From positions 2,604,001 through 2,668,000 of the forward strand of contig CBDHES010000002.1 in assembly GCA_965262175.1 (NCBI GenBank): a DNA stretch of 64,000 nucleotides, given 5' to 3'. Position numbers and translations under genes: made by a program. Numbering within the stretch: the stretch's first letter is position 1; every line of letters starts with the position of its first letter. A model generated the notes under the pieces. That model saw nothing but the letters and a program-made list of their open reading frames with translations. It was not told where the DNA came from and made no database searches. This document shows, in pieces, positions 8,798 through 17,141 of this stretch. Origin of the DNA: CADEDH01 sp965262175. Its GTDB lineage: Bacteria; Actinomycetota; Acidimicrobiia; Acidimicrobiales; SZUA-35.

Positions 8798-10498
8798 ATG
8801 CCGTCCGAGTTCGAGGAACGTCGACATGCGCTGTCGGCCCGATACCCGACCTGGACCCCCAGAACCATGGGCGGTCTCCTGAAGGCGAGCGCCGATGCCT
8901 ACGCCGAGCGGCCGTTCGTGATCACCGACGATCGGACCGTCACCTATGCCGAGGTCGATGCGTGGGCCACTCGGCTGGCCGACGGCCTGGCCGCTCTCGG
9001 CGTCGAACCCGGTGACCGGGTCGGCCTGGTCATGGCCAACCACCTCGACTTCGTGCCGCTCAAGTTCGCGGTGGCGCGTGTCGGAGCGGTGGCCATCCCC
9101 TTCAACTTCCTCTACCAGACCGAGGAACTGGCCTATGTCCTGAGTCAATCCGAGTGCAACGTGCTGATCACGATGACCGGCTTCTCGGGGCTCGACTACC
9201 CGGCCATGCTCGACGAGATCGCTCCCGGTTGGGAGCGCGGATCGACCGAGGCCCTTCCCGCGCTTCGAGAGGTCATCCTGTTCCCGGACGACCAACCGGC
9301 TCGACCCGGGCTCCGTACCGTCGATGATCTCGAAGAGCTCGGCAGGGCGAACCCGCGTGGCGCCGTCGACGACTCGGCCGCTCCAGACAGCCCCAGCGAC
9401 ATCCTCTACACCTCCGGGACCACCGGATCGCCCAAGGGCGTCGTCGTCACCCACGATGCGATGCAGCGCACCGCCTACTCCTCAGCGCTGACCCGCGCGT
9501 TCGAAGATGGCCGCCGGATCCTCTTCTCGCTGCCGTGCTACCACATGTTCGGCTACGTCGAGGGACTCCTCTCCGTCATGTACGTCGGCGGCGCCATCAT
9601 CCCCCGCACCGCCTTCTCACCCGCCGACTACTTCGCCGGGATCGAACAACACCGGGCCAACGACATCCTGGCCGTGCCCACCATGACCGTCGCCCTCCTC
9701 GAGCACCCCGACCGCATCACCCGCGACCTCTCGTCTCTCCGGTCGATCCTCTCGGGTGCTGCGCCGGCGCCACCGTGGGTCTGGGATCGGGCACGGGAGG
9801 AACTCGGCCTCACCGAGATCACCACCGGCTACGGCATGACCGAGTGCGGTGGTGCCATGACCCTCACCCTTCCCGAGGACACGACGGAGATCCACTCCAC
9901 CACCGTCGGCCGGGTCAAACTGGCCGGGTCGGCGGGGCTGGCCGACCACGACGGTGGCCTCTGCGTCTACCGGACCGCCGACCCCGAGTCCGGTGACATC
10001 CTGCCCGAAGGCACCGAAGGAGAACTGGTCTCCCGAGGCCCCACCCACATGCTCGGTTTCTGGAACAAGCCGGACGAGACCGCCGAAGCGCTCCGGGATG
10101 GCTGGCTCCGCTCCGGGGACCTCGGCTACCTCGGATCCGACGGCTACCTGCGACTCACCGGTCGCAGCAAGGAGCTCTACAAGTCCGGGGGCGAGCTCGT
10201 GATGCCGAAGGAGATCGAAGAGCTCGTCTCCGGTCAACCCGGTGTCAGCCAGGCCTATGCCATCGGCATTCCCGACGACCGGTGGGGCGAAGCCGGCTGC
10301 CTGTGCATCGTGCCCGAGCCCGACGCCGAGGTCGACACCGATGCCATCCTGGAGTTGTGCCGCGCGAAGCTCGCCCGCTTCAAGGTTCCCAAGCACGTCG
10401 TGATCACCGAGGCTGAGAGCTTGCCGACGACACCGACCGGCAAGGTCCAGAAGTTCCGCCTCGTCGAGCAGATGAGCAAGCGGCTCGGCGCCACCTGA
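8798..10498 (+). CDS. Acyl-CoA synthetase (AMP-forming, ANL superfamily)
   Basis: 566 residues. The ATG follows GAGGAG by 9 nt. ANL motifs are all present: the P-loop LYTSGTTGSPKGVVVTH, the A5 motif YGMTECGG, A7/A8 SGDLGYLGSDGYLRLTGRSKE with the hinge, and the C-terminal catalytic Lys in PTTPTGKVQKF. It makes an acyl-AMP and then an acyl-CoA from a carboxylic acid. Co-transcription with a Rieske oxygenase suggests that a hydroxylated or ring-cleaved acid is fed into CoA-linked degradation. The ligase could equally act first. Confidence 0.92.
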   Translation: MPSEFEERRHALSARYPTWTPRTMGGLLKASADAYAERPFVITDDRTVTYAEVDAWATRLADGLAALGVEPGDRVGLVMANHLDFVPLKFAVARVGAVAIPFNFLYQTEELAYVLSQSECNVLITMTGFSGLDYPAMLDEIAPGWERGSTEALPALREVILFPDDQPARPGLRTVDDLEELGRANPRGAVDDSAAPDSPSDILYTSGTTGSPKGVVVTHDAMQRTAYSSALTRAFEDGRRILFSLPCYHMFGYVEGLLSVMYVGGAIIPRTAFSPADYFAGIEQHRANDILAVPTMTVALLEHPDRITRDLSSLRSILSGAAPAPPWVWDRAREELGLTEITTGYGMTECGGAMTLTLPEDTTEIHSTTVGRVKLAGSAGLADHDGGLCVYRTADPESGDILPEGTEGELVSRGPTHMLGFWNKPDETAEALRDGWLRSGDLGYLGSDGYLRLTGRSKELYKSGGELVMPKEIEELVSGQPGVSQAYAIGIPDDRWGEAGCLCIVPEPDAEVDTDAILELCRAKLARFKVPKHVVITEAESLPTTPTGKVQKFRLVEQMSKRLGAT

Positions 10499-10519
10499 AC
10501 AGGGGAGCTTGGCCCCATG

Positions 10520-11236
10520 TCAAGCGGGATCGGCCAACAACCCTGAGGTGACGAGGATGCGCAGCTGCAATGCGACCTGCTCTGCGGTTCGACCTCTTCC
10601 GGGCCGGAACCACTCCGCGGTCCAGTTCATGGCGCCGAAGAGCAGCATCCGCATGATGGCGGGATCGACACCGGGACGCAGCTCGCCTGAGGCCAGCGCT
10701 TCCTCGAGGAGCCGGTTGAAGAACTCGCCGTACTCCTGTTGGAAGGCGTAGTGGCGAGCCCGCACCTCATCGGTTGCCATCGAGAAGATGCGACTGTTGG
10801 CCGCCGAGTAGTCCGAGGCCTCCAGAATCGCCAGGGCATGGGCCTCGACGGCGGTGAGGAGCCGCGCCCCCGGGGTCGCATCGGCGCCGAGAGCCTCCAA
10901 CGCCTCGTTCACCAGGTCCCAGGCCTTGCGGATCCCGATGTAGAGGACCTCTTCGACGAGGCTCTCTCGACTGTCGAAGTGGTAGTAGAGGCTGCCGGCC
11001 TGCATCCCTGCAACCTCCGCGATGTCGGCCAGCCGGGCCCCGTAGCCCTGCTGACGGAAGATCAGTGCCGCCGCGTCGAGAATCCGCTCCCGCGTCTGTC
11101 CTCGGGTGCGCTCCGGTCTGGTCAGCGCCTGTTCGGCCACCGACCCGTGGCGGGGGCCGGCGATACCGGTCGCCGCGCCGACGCCTCGGACGGGGTCCTG
11201 TTCAGTGCGGTCGGGGGCGCCGTCGTTCTTGGCCAT
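10520..11236 (-). CDS. TetR-family transcriptional regulator of the Rieske clusters
   Basis: 238 residues from the ATG giving MAKNDGAPD; a GTG 11 codons upstream is possible. The N-terminal domain (about 50-105) reads TRERILDAAALIFRQQGYGARLADIAEVAGMQAGSLYYHFDSRESL (quoted here by its core IAEVAGMQAGSLYYHF), a standard TetR helix-turn-helix. The rest is the ligand-binding domain. It is the last gene of the minus-strand operon SDR-Rieske-TetR and converges with the CoA ligase. The matching inverted repeats at 6931 and 13478 are its likely operators, so it would repress both operons and itself. Confidence 0.88.
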   Translation of the reverse strand: MAKNDGAPDRTEQDPVRGVGAATGIAGPRHGSVAEQALTRPERTRGQTRERILDAAALIFRQQGYGARLADIAEVAGMQAGSLYYHFDSRESLVEEVLYIGIRKAWDLVNEALEALGADATPGARLLTAVEAHALAILEASDYSAANSRIFSMATDEVRARHYAFQQEYGEFFNRLLEEALASGELRPGVDPAIMRMLLFGAMNWTAEWFRPGRGRTAEQVALQLRILVTSGLLADPA

Positions 11237-11326
11237 CGGGAAGCGTCTTCTGCGTTGATCCGGCCCCACCCAGGCTAGACCACGCTCGGCACGGCTCGGT
11301 TCCTGGCCGGATCGGGGCCGCGGCCA

Positions 11327-12478
11327 TCAAGCGCCAGCATCGACCGTTGCGTTGATCGCTCGATGGAAGTGGATCAGCGGCGCCTCGTTGCGCCCGTAGA
11401 CGAGTTCGGGGAGGGCTCCCGAGGCCAGGTTGGTGTGGATCTCCTCCATCATCGGGAAGTCCTCGGTGCTCGTGACCTGTAGGAGCAGGTCGAGGTTCTT
11501 GACGAAGTAGTTCCGGGACCGCTCGTTGTCGGGCTCGGACGGCGCATAGATCGACGTCGTCATGCGGGTCCGTCCCACGTCGAGGGGCTCGATGTTCCAG
11601 ACCTCGACGTGGTCGAGCTGGTGGACGACCAACGCGTTCGGGAGGAGGAAGTACTGGATGGTGCCATAGGGGATGAGCGACCATTCCTCCCGCGGCTTCG
11701 TGAGCTCGTCGACGACGGACTTCCGTAGGCCGACCGACAGGACGTTGCGGCCGAACGAGTCGAAGATCGTCCCGTCGGAGTTGAACATGGGAGCGATCGA
11801 GTCCCGGTGCAGGGTCCGGATGTGGTAGCTCTCGGTGAAGGTGTCGAAGACCAGCTTCCAGTTCATGTTCCACTCGTTCGAGCGCGAGTCGATGTGGACG
11901 TAGCTGTCGAGGCCGAAGCTCCCCAGATCGTCCTCGGCGCCGGCGAGGACCTCGTCGATGTCGATGGGGGCATCGCCTTCCGGCCGGAGGAAGATCATGC
12001 CGTAGCGTTCGGCCACCGGTCGCGTGAGCAGGTCGCAGCTCATGGTGACGTCGTCGAAGGCTCCGGCCGACGCTGGTCGGGCCCGCAGCTCGCCCGTGAG
12101 CTCATAGGTCCATGCGTGATACGGGCAGGAGAAGGCCGTCAACTCCGACCCGCTCGACCCGGGGTCGACGAGCGGCGCGCCCCGGTGTCGGCAGGCGTTG
12201 ACGAACGCTCGCACCGATCCGTCGGCCTGGCGAACGACGACGATCGGGATCCCGTCGAACCGCGCCGCCCGGTAGGCGCCCGGTTCGGGCAGGTCGGCGC
12301 TGAGCCCGAAGAACAGGGGACCGGGGCGGAAGAGGAGCCGCTGCTCGGCGGCGTATCGGTCGGGGTCGGTGTAGACCGCCGCCGGGTTGACCATGCTGGC
12401 CGACGCCTGCAGTCCCTCCAGTCGTGGTCCCGCTCGTGCCACTCGTTCGAGCAGCTCGATTTGCCGTTCTTGTCTCAT
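11327..12478 (-). CDS. Rieske non-heme iron oxygenase, single-component type
   Basis: 383 residues. Rieske ligands are C96-x-H98 (NACRHRGAP) and C118-x2-H121 (SCPYHAW). The catalytic iron site lies in FDTFTESYHIRTLH, with H219 and H224. No beta-subunit partner follows, and the length fits homotrimeric oxygenases or demethylases. It differs clearly from the alpha subunit at 6949, so the locus holds two distinct oxygenation steps. It lies 24 nt downstream of the SDR gene and about 90 nt upstream of the TetR gene on the same strand. Confidence 0.9.
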   Translation of the reverse strand: MRQERQIELLERVARAGPRLEGLQASASMVNPAAVYTDPDRYAAEQRLLFRPGPLFFGLSADLPEPGAYRAARFDGIPIVVVRQADGSVRAFVNACRHRGAPLVDPGSSGSELTAFSCPYHAWTYELTGELRARPASAGAFDDVTMSCDLLTRPVAERYGMIFLRPEGDAPIDIDEVLAGAEDDLGSFGLDSYVHIDSRSNEWNMNWKLVFDTFTESYHIRTLHRDSIAPMFNSDGTIFDSFGRNVLSVGLRKSVVDELTKPREEWSLIPYGTIQYFLLPNALVVHQLDHVEVWNIEPLDVGRTRMTTSIYAPSEPDNERSRNYFVKNLDLLLQVTSTEDFPMMEEIHTNLASGALPELVYGRNEAPLIHFHRAINATVDAGA

Positions 12479-12502
12479 GGGTCGTACCTCACGGGCAATC
12501 GT

Positions 12503-13288
12503 TCAGCGGGGCATGGCGAAGCCGCCGGACACACTCATGACCTGACCGGTGAGTTGGCGGGCCTGCTGCGACGCGAAGAAGGCGACGGTCCAGGCGATGT
12601 CGACCGCCTCGGAGCGGCGCCGGAGCGGAATGCCGGAGGTGATGTTCGCCACCTGGCTTTCCCCCATACCGATGTCCTGGGTCCACAGGCTCTGCTCGCC
12701 GATGTCCTCTTCGTCGGGGATGACCAGACCAGGACAGACCGTGTTGGCCCGGATCCCGTAGCGACCGTACTCCTTGGCGATCGTCCGCATGAAGGCCATG
12801 ACACCGGCCTTCATCGGGCCGTAGTCGCCCATTCGGAACTCACCGAACCCGGCATCACTCGAGATCGAGACGATGGACCCGCTGCGACGTTCGACCATTC
12901 CCCCCAGCACGGCGCGGGTGGCGTTGAGGGTCGGGAACATGTTGAGCCGGTACGCCTGTTCCCAGCGCTCCGGCGGGAGGTCGAGGAAGAACTCGGCCTT
13001 GCCGTTCCACCCGACGTTGTTCACCAGAACCTCGACCGGACCCAGGTCAGCCTGCGCCGCCAGCGCGGCTGCTTGGGTTGCGTCGACGTCGGTCAGGTCG
13101 ACGGTGTAGGCGATCGCTTCGAGCCCCTTCGCCGTGATCTCTCCGACGGTGCGACGAGCCATGTCGGCATCGCGGTCGAACACCGCGACCCGGGCACCCT
13201 CCTCAGCGAAGACGTTCGTGATCGCCTTGCCGATGTTCGAGGCGCCACCGGTCACGATGACCGCCTTGTCCGTCAGTCCAAGATCCAT
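12503..13288 (-). CDS. Short-chain dehydrogenase/reductase
   Basis: 261 residues. The ATG is preceded by AGGAAGG. The cofactor motif is TGGASNIGKA (residues 13-22); NNVG at 90-93 stabilises the fold; the active site has Ser143/144 and Y156-x3-K160 in YGPMKAG. It is a classical NAD(P)-dependent alcohol/ketone or cis-diol dehydrogenase. As first gene of the minus operon with a Rieske oxygenase, oxidation of a dihydrodiol or hydroxyl product is plausible. The frame stays open about 51 codons upstream, but those residues do not look like an SDR. Confidence 0.92.
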   Translation of the reverse strand: MDLGLTDKAVIVTGGASNIGKAITNVFAEEGARVAVFDRDADMARRTVGEITAKGLEAIAYTVDLTDVDATQAAALAAQADLGPVEVLVNNVGWNGKAEFFLDLPPERWEQAYRLNMFPTLNATRAVLGGMVERRSGSIVSISSDAGFGEFRMGDYGPMKAGVMAFMRTIAKEYGRYGIRANTVCPGLVIPDEEDIGEQSLWTQDIGMGESQVANITSGIPLRRRSEAVDIAWTVAFFASQQARQLTGQVMSVSGGFAMPR

Positions 13289-13470
13289 GATTCCCTTCCT
13301 GGCCGAAGTGCGCTCGCCCCAACAGCTCCAGGACTCGAGCTCGGGCAACACCTCGATCGCGACCGGGCGCATCTGCCTCGAACGGCCCCATGAGGTTCCA
13401 ACGGGCCGACGTCCACTGTCACCTCCCAGGGTTCCATGCATGCTCGGACGTCGTCCGAGATCTACGCCAC

Positions 13471-13499
13471 AAGCTAATCTAATCCTGATTAGAGCACAA
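13471..13499 (-). promoter_or_regulatory. Promoter of the SDR-Rieske-TetR operon with embedded operator
   Basis: On the minus strand TTGTGC (13494-13499) and TAGCTT (13471-13476) are 17 nt apart as -35 and -10. The perfect inverted repeat TCTAATCCTGATTAGA (+ strand, 13478-13493) fills the spacer exactly, the classic place for a TetR repressor. The related site at 6931 lies in the other operon's promoter. A leader of about 180 nt would precede the SDR start. Confidence 0.6.
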
Positions 13500-13662
13500 A
13501 GCGGGCTTCGTGCGCCGGTACGACGGTGCCTCAGCAGTCGGCATCGCTCACCGTGGCGCGTCGAGTCGGCAACGCTCTGACCACAGTGAGCGGTCGCACT
13601 CTCGGGTGGTTGAGGCGCCCGAGGTCGCCGGTGCCAGGACGCTAGTTCGGCCGAGGAGCCCG

Positions 13663-13668
13663 TACTGT
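13663..13668 (+). promoter_or_regulatory. -10 box of the orphan gene at 13676
   Basis: TACTGT lies 7 nt before the GTG start with no Shine-Dalgarno, which suggests a leaderless transcript. Confidence 0.4.
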
Positions 13669-13675
13669 TGGCATC

Positions 13676-14101
13676 GTGCTCGGCTACCAGGTCAGTCTGC
13701 CCAGCGGCGCGACTCGGGATGTCCCCGGCGAACAGTACGAGATTGCCGACGATGGATCGTTGGTGATACGGGGAGGGGGTACAGAGATCGACCGGATCGC
13801 TGCTGGCGGTTGGATACAGGTCACGAACCTCGGGACTCGGCTCGCGGAGGTTTGGCCGCCTGCAACGCTTGCACTGGTCATCGACAACGTCGCTGAGCTG
13901 CTGGGCGTCCGCTATGGACACTTCGTCTACGAACTCCGAGACCTCGACCGTTTCGCCGACTGGCGCTTGAACGACCTTGAAAGCCTCACGAGGGCCGTTC
14001 TCGAAGCGGTGGACGAGGACCCGGACTCCACAAACCACCGGCATGAGCAAAGGGACGTTCGGCTCGCGATCGCCCGAGGATTCGGCATCGGCCTGAAGTA
14101 G
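13676..14101 (+). CDS. Hypothetical protein, first gene of accessory island
   Basis: 141 residues, GTG start. No family is recognised. The N-terminal 60 residues look like short beta strands (GYQVSLPSG, YEIADDGSLVIRG, GGWIQVTNL); the rest is helical and acidic (NVAELLGVRYGHFVYELRDLDRF). No signal peptide or membrane segment is seen. Coding status rests on a clean frame, a well-placed -10 and amphipathic segments. Repeat unit A starts 19 nt after the stop, a gene-then-repeat arrangement also seen after the EamA gene. Confidence 0.6.
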   Translation: MLGYQVSLPSGATRDVPGEQYEIADDGSLVIRGGGTEIDRIAAGGWIQVTNLGTRLAEVWPPATLALVIDNVAELLGVRYGHFVYELRDLDRFADWRLNDLESLTRAVLEAVDEDPDSTNHRHEQRDVRLAIARGFGIGLK

Positions 14102-14120
14102 CTATCCGTCGATGCACAGT

Positions 14121-14243
14121 GGCACTTACCCCGTGCTCGACATCGCCGGTCAGCCGGCGACACAACGACCCCGAGTGGCCACGACCACGCTTAGAGACCG
14201 GCCCCGAGATTGTCGATCGCTCGACCTGCTCGACATCGCCGGC
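14121..14243 (+). repeat. Island repeat unit A (type 1)
   Basis: A 123-nt unit, roughly 85% identical by eye and without gaps to unit B at 16182. It starts with a small hairpin (GCAC...GTGC), then GCTCGACATCGCCGG, a CCGG-TCAG-CCGG hairpin, and ends with a second copy of CTCGACATCGCCGG. It lies between stop codons of flanking genes and encodes nothing obvious. Confidence 0.75.
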
Positions 14244-14413
14244 TATGGGTGCAAGTCAGCGTCGTAGCGGGCGGACCATGCGAGCGGCAGGCACCCGACA
14301 GCAGATCTCGACCACATCGAGGACGTTGATCGCCGAGTTCACTACCTAAGGCGAACCACTCCAGTCTGGGCCTCCGGCCAGGTCCGACAACACCCCTCGC
14401 CACTGGCTTGGTA

Positions 14414-15378
14414 TTAGTCGTGATTCTCATGGAGGACGATCACTATCCGTCGGCGGTCGACGCCACAGACGATCAGGTTCCAGGGAGCATCCGAGACGCT
14501 TCCTGCCAACCGATTCCCGTCTCGGGAGAAATTGGCGTACCACGTGGCCGAGTCGAGCTCGCGACCCGCAGCGAGGGAGATGTCCCAATTGGCGTGCCGG
14601 GCAGCCAAGCCGACTAGCTCTGCCTGATTTTCTAGCTCGGTCCAGATGAGCTGGCTGACCAGCTCGGCGGCGTGGAACTCGGGGACCGGGGCCAACGAAG
14701 CCGGTGTCGGCTTCAGTGCCACCACTGTTGGAGCATCGTTGGTCGTCTCCAGCCACATCCGATCGAGCATCTTGCACACCGCTTCGACCTCAGTCCGGCC
14801 GCTCGTGTTCGGCAGCACGTGGCACGTCAAGTAAGTCTGCTCGAGCACGTGCCGGTGCCGACCAAGGGCGTCGGCCAGAGAGACCGGATCAGGTGCCTCG
14901 ACCGAAGCCGGTTCGTGTGGCCGCTCGTCCCGAAATCGGACGCTGTTGACCAGTGCGGCCCAAAGGCCCCGCAGGCGGTGGCCGCTGTCACCGTCGTGGT
15001 CGCCATCCAACTGGGGACACAGCAACTCGACCCGCCACATGCCCTCGACACCGTTGGCACGATCAGCTCGGCCCAGTGGTCGACCGCCCGCCCCGAATGG
15101 CTGGGCGACACAAGGTGGACGCCGGCGACTCGCAGGCCCGATGGGGTTGTAAGCCAACGGGCGTCCAGTACCTGTTGACCGGTCCGGACGGCCATGGTGA
15201 TGGCCCAGTGTTCGAGGACCGTCTCCGGCGTACCGGCAGGCGAAATGGGGAGGGTGACGGGCGATGCTTCGAGTGTCAACCGATCGGGCCCGGAGCGCCA
15301 GCACAGGTGGTACCGAGATCGTCGAATCTCCCGCCAACCGAAAGTTTCGACCTCAAGATCGGACGGATGCGGAGCCAT
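14414..15378 (-). pseudogene. Orphan gene of about 320 codons broken by a frameshift
   Basis: The first part, from MAPHPSDLEVETFGWR to DHWAELIVPTV, is in one minus-strand frame. The rest, from VEGMWRVELLCPQL to the C-terminus VIVLHENHD, is in another. The switch lies near 15050-15060, and adding one base there would give a continuous protein. Both halves look genuinely coding (mixed hydrophobic strands, Trp and Cys). No family is recognised. It may be a true pseudogene, a programmed shift or an assembly error. Confidence 0.6.
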
Positions 15379-15645
15379 CTGAAGATGCTAGTGACAAGAC
15401 TTGCCGCCGATCGTCGAGGAGGGCGCCGATCGTCGAGGAGGCCGCCGAGAGCAAGGTGCTCCTCGAATCCGGATCGGCGGACCACTGAGAGACCGAGATC
15501 TCCTCCGCACAACTAGAGGGTCTCAACTCAATTCACACAACGCTCGGTTCGGCCGCCATGCTTGGCCTCAGCAACGACCAGCTGCCAGCCTTTGGCGCCT
15601 TCGCCGCTGCGTGATCGGTGCCGCGGACTCGGACGATCCGCACGC
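15379..15645. other. Intergenic region in accessory island
   Basis: It contains a short tandem duplication at 15406-15439 (GCCGATCGTCGAGGAG twice, period 18). A short open minus-strand stretch (15528-15600) has protein-like residues but no start. No gene is called. Confidence 0.4.
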
Positions 15646-16128
15646 TCAGCCAGTGACCAGGACGGTCTCTCCCTCGCCTGATGGACGTTCCCAGTTAGCA
15701 GCGAGGTAGTCGAGGACCTCGTCTGAGATCGGCACGGTTCCGGGTTGAGCGGACCGCTGCCGACAACGGGCTCTGAGCGTGGAGATGTCGGCATCGAATC
15801 GCAGCAGCGTCCAGCCTGCGCCGTGAGCCTGAGCGAGCTGCTTGAACTCGTCCCGCTCAGCCCGTCGACCGAGACCGTGATCCAGGACGACGTCGTGACC
15901 TGCCGATAGGTACTCGACCACTTGCTCTCGGGCGGCCACCACGATCGGTGCCAACAGTGCCGCGTGATCCGACTGATCGTAATCAACACCGAGCCGACCA
16001 ACGGATTCGACCAGCATCTCGTCGACGGAGATTCGCACGACGCCGGTCGACTCCAACAGTTTCGCATGTGTGGACTTGCCACTAGAGGGCAGTCCAGAAA
16101 GCAGGTACAGAGTCGGACCACCGGTCAC
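15646..16128 (-). CDS. P-loop kinase / AAA-type ATP-binding protein
   Basis: 160 residues, GTG start. Walker A is GLPSSGKST at residues 12-20, followed by RISVDEML and a Walker B-like VVLDHGLG near residue 80. A lid region rich in Arg follows (LRARCRQRS). The length and layout fit the small nucleoside/antibiotic kinase group (chloramphenicol phosphotransferase, zeta-toxin and Tpt1-like kinases). It probably phosphorylates a small molecule or nucleotide. It is the best-defined enzyme in the island; whether it is a toxin or a resistance gene cannot be told. Confidence 0.8.
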   Translation of the reverse strand: MTGGPTLYLLSGLPSSGKSTHAKLLESTGVVRISVDEMLVESVGRLGVDYDQSDHAALLAPIVVAAREQVVEYLSAGHDVVLDHGLGRRAERDEFKQLAQAHGAGWTLLRFDADISTLRARCRQRSAQPGTVPISDEVLDYLAANWERPSGEGETVLVTG

Positions 16129-16181
16129 GAAACGAACGCTACAGGCGACAGAACGGGCCGCCCCAGGCGGCGCAACTCAAC

Positions 16182-16304
16182 GGCACTTACCCCGTGCTCG
16201 ACATCACCGGTCAGCCGGCGACACAACGACACTGGGTGGCCACGACCACAGATGATGTCGGCGACCGAGATTTCCGATCGCTCGACCTGCTCGGCATCGC
16301 CGGG
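16182..16304 (+). repeat. Island repeat unit B (type 1)
   Basis: Gap-free partner of unit A over 123 nt, with the same left hairpin, CTCGACATCACCGG near the left end and CTCGGCATCGCCGG at the right end. The central 20 nt differ most. It lies between the kinase start and the two-helix membrane protein gene. The remaining bases to 16493 hold nothing I can support as a gene. Confidence 0.75.
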
Positions 16305-16493
16305 ACTCGTGCACGGTCGCGAAGCGTTTCCGAGCGGTGATGCCGAGTGGCCGGCCGGCGATCCGGCCGGACCTGTCCGCTCGTAGGCGGTTCTCTTTGG
16401 CAACATGATCGCCGCTCTCGACGCCGGCGCCCTGGCTCCCACCATGCTGATCGCCTGGCTCCCGGCCGACTGAGCGGCCGCAGCGCCAGCGCG

Positions 16494-16772
16494 TCAGAGC
16501 CGGGGCGGGGCCATGGTCGGGGGACCGGCGGCGACCGCGGCGTCGAGTTTCGGCTTGGCGATGATGAGGTAGAGGGCACCGCCGAGGATGCCGCCGAGCA
16601 GGATCGCGGCGATCCAGACGATGGGCTGCTGGTTGGCCTCGGTCCAGGCCCACGATGGCCGCCGCACGGCGTCGATCAGGGCCCACACGACCACGATGAG
16701 GCCGGCGACGGCGACGAGGACGACGAACCTGGCGATCACCAGGGGGATGAGTTCAGCAGGAAAGAGGTTCAT
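16494..16772 (-). CDS. Small membrane protein with two transmembrane helices (DUF2516/PLDc_N-like)
   Basis: 92 residues starting MNLFPAELIP. An AAGGGG Shine-Dalgarno precedes the ATG. Helix 1 covers about 8-32 (VIARFVVLVAVAGLIVVVWAL); a loop IDAVRRPSWAWTEANQQPI follows; helix 2 covers about 50-68, ending in YLIIAKPKL. The pattern of W-A-L-I-D-A, a tryptophan-rich loop and Y-x5-P-K-L is shared by DUF2516 and PLDc_N-type actinobacterial proteins of unknown role. It sits between repeats B and C. Confidence 0.75.
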   Translation of the reverse strand: MNLFPAELIPLVIARFVVLVAVAGLIVVVWALIDAVRRPSWAWTEANQQPIVWIAAILLGGILGGALYLIIAKPKLDAAVAAGPPTMAPPRL

Positions 16773-16927
16773 GCCCCTTCGACGCCCGACCGCCCCGGTT
16801 GTCTGCACAGAGCCCTCGGGTGCCCCATCGGGGTGGTGACCCGGGGCCCTGCGACCGCTCAGCCCCAGAGCATCGAACCGTCGACGACGAGATCGGCCGG
16901 GGGTCGCTCGCTCATCAGCGACCACGC

Positions 16928-17091
16928 ATAGCGGTACTTTTGGCCCGCTCGAGATCGCCGGCCACCGACGGTCCCTCGCCACCGAGGGCGACGTCCAGGG
17001 TCTCGCGGAGGTGGCAACACTCGTCGCACCGTCGTTGTTCGCGTTCCCGGACGGTCGAACCGGGCCAGCAGGCCGGTTGCGAGCGGCCCGA
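16928..17091 (+). repeat. Island repeat unit C (type 2)
   Basis: About 164 nt, near 90% identical by eye to unit D at 19030. It begins with GCGGTACTTTTGGCCC, then GCTCGAGATCGCCGG, the same core as the type 1 units, but the body differs (ACGTCCAGGGTCTCGCGGAG, TTCCCGGACGGTCGAACC). On the minus strand both copies keep one frame containing CDECCHLRETLDVAL. Confidence 0.75.
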
Positions 17092-17128
17092 GACAGCCGG
17101 GCGAGTCCGCCGGAGGGCCGTCAACTGC

Positions 17129-17134
17129 TACCTT
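17129..17134 (+). promoter_or_regulatory. -10 box of membrane protein gene at 17142
   Basis: TACCTT lies 7 nt before the ATG with no Shine-Dalgarno. A leaderless transcript starting just after repeat C is inferred. Confidence 0.45.
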
Positions 17135-17141
17135 CGGCGCT

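Larger units (their letters stand above)
13289..13675. other. Intergenic region between SDR operon and accessory island
   Basis: Apart from the SDR promoter/operator and a possible -10 for the next gene, no convincing coding sequence is seen. Composition becomes less GC-rich here, marking the left edge of the accessory island. Confidence 0.5.

Noticed and set aside
14121..14243. Reading the repeats as terminators or a CRISPR array
   Set aside because: No T-runs follow the hairpins, and spacing is 0.6-2 kb with genes between, not short unique spacers.
15403..15441. An 18-bp tandem duplication as a regulatory array
   Set aside because: Only two copies, with no nearby promoter or conserved half-site.
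16129..16445. A minus-strand frame of about 106 codons covering repeat B
   Set aside because: The N-terminal part has no protein-like pattern and the rest is repeat sequence; it is treated as part of the repeat.
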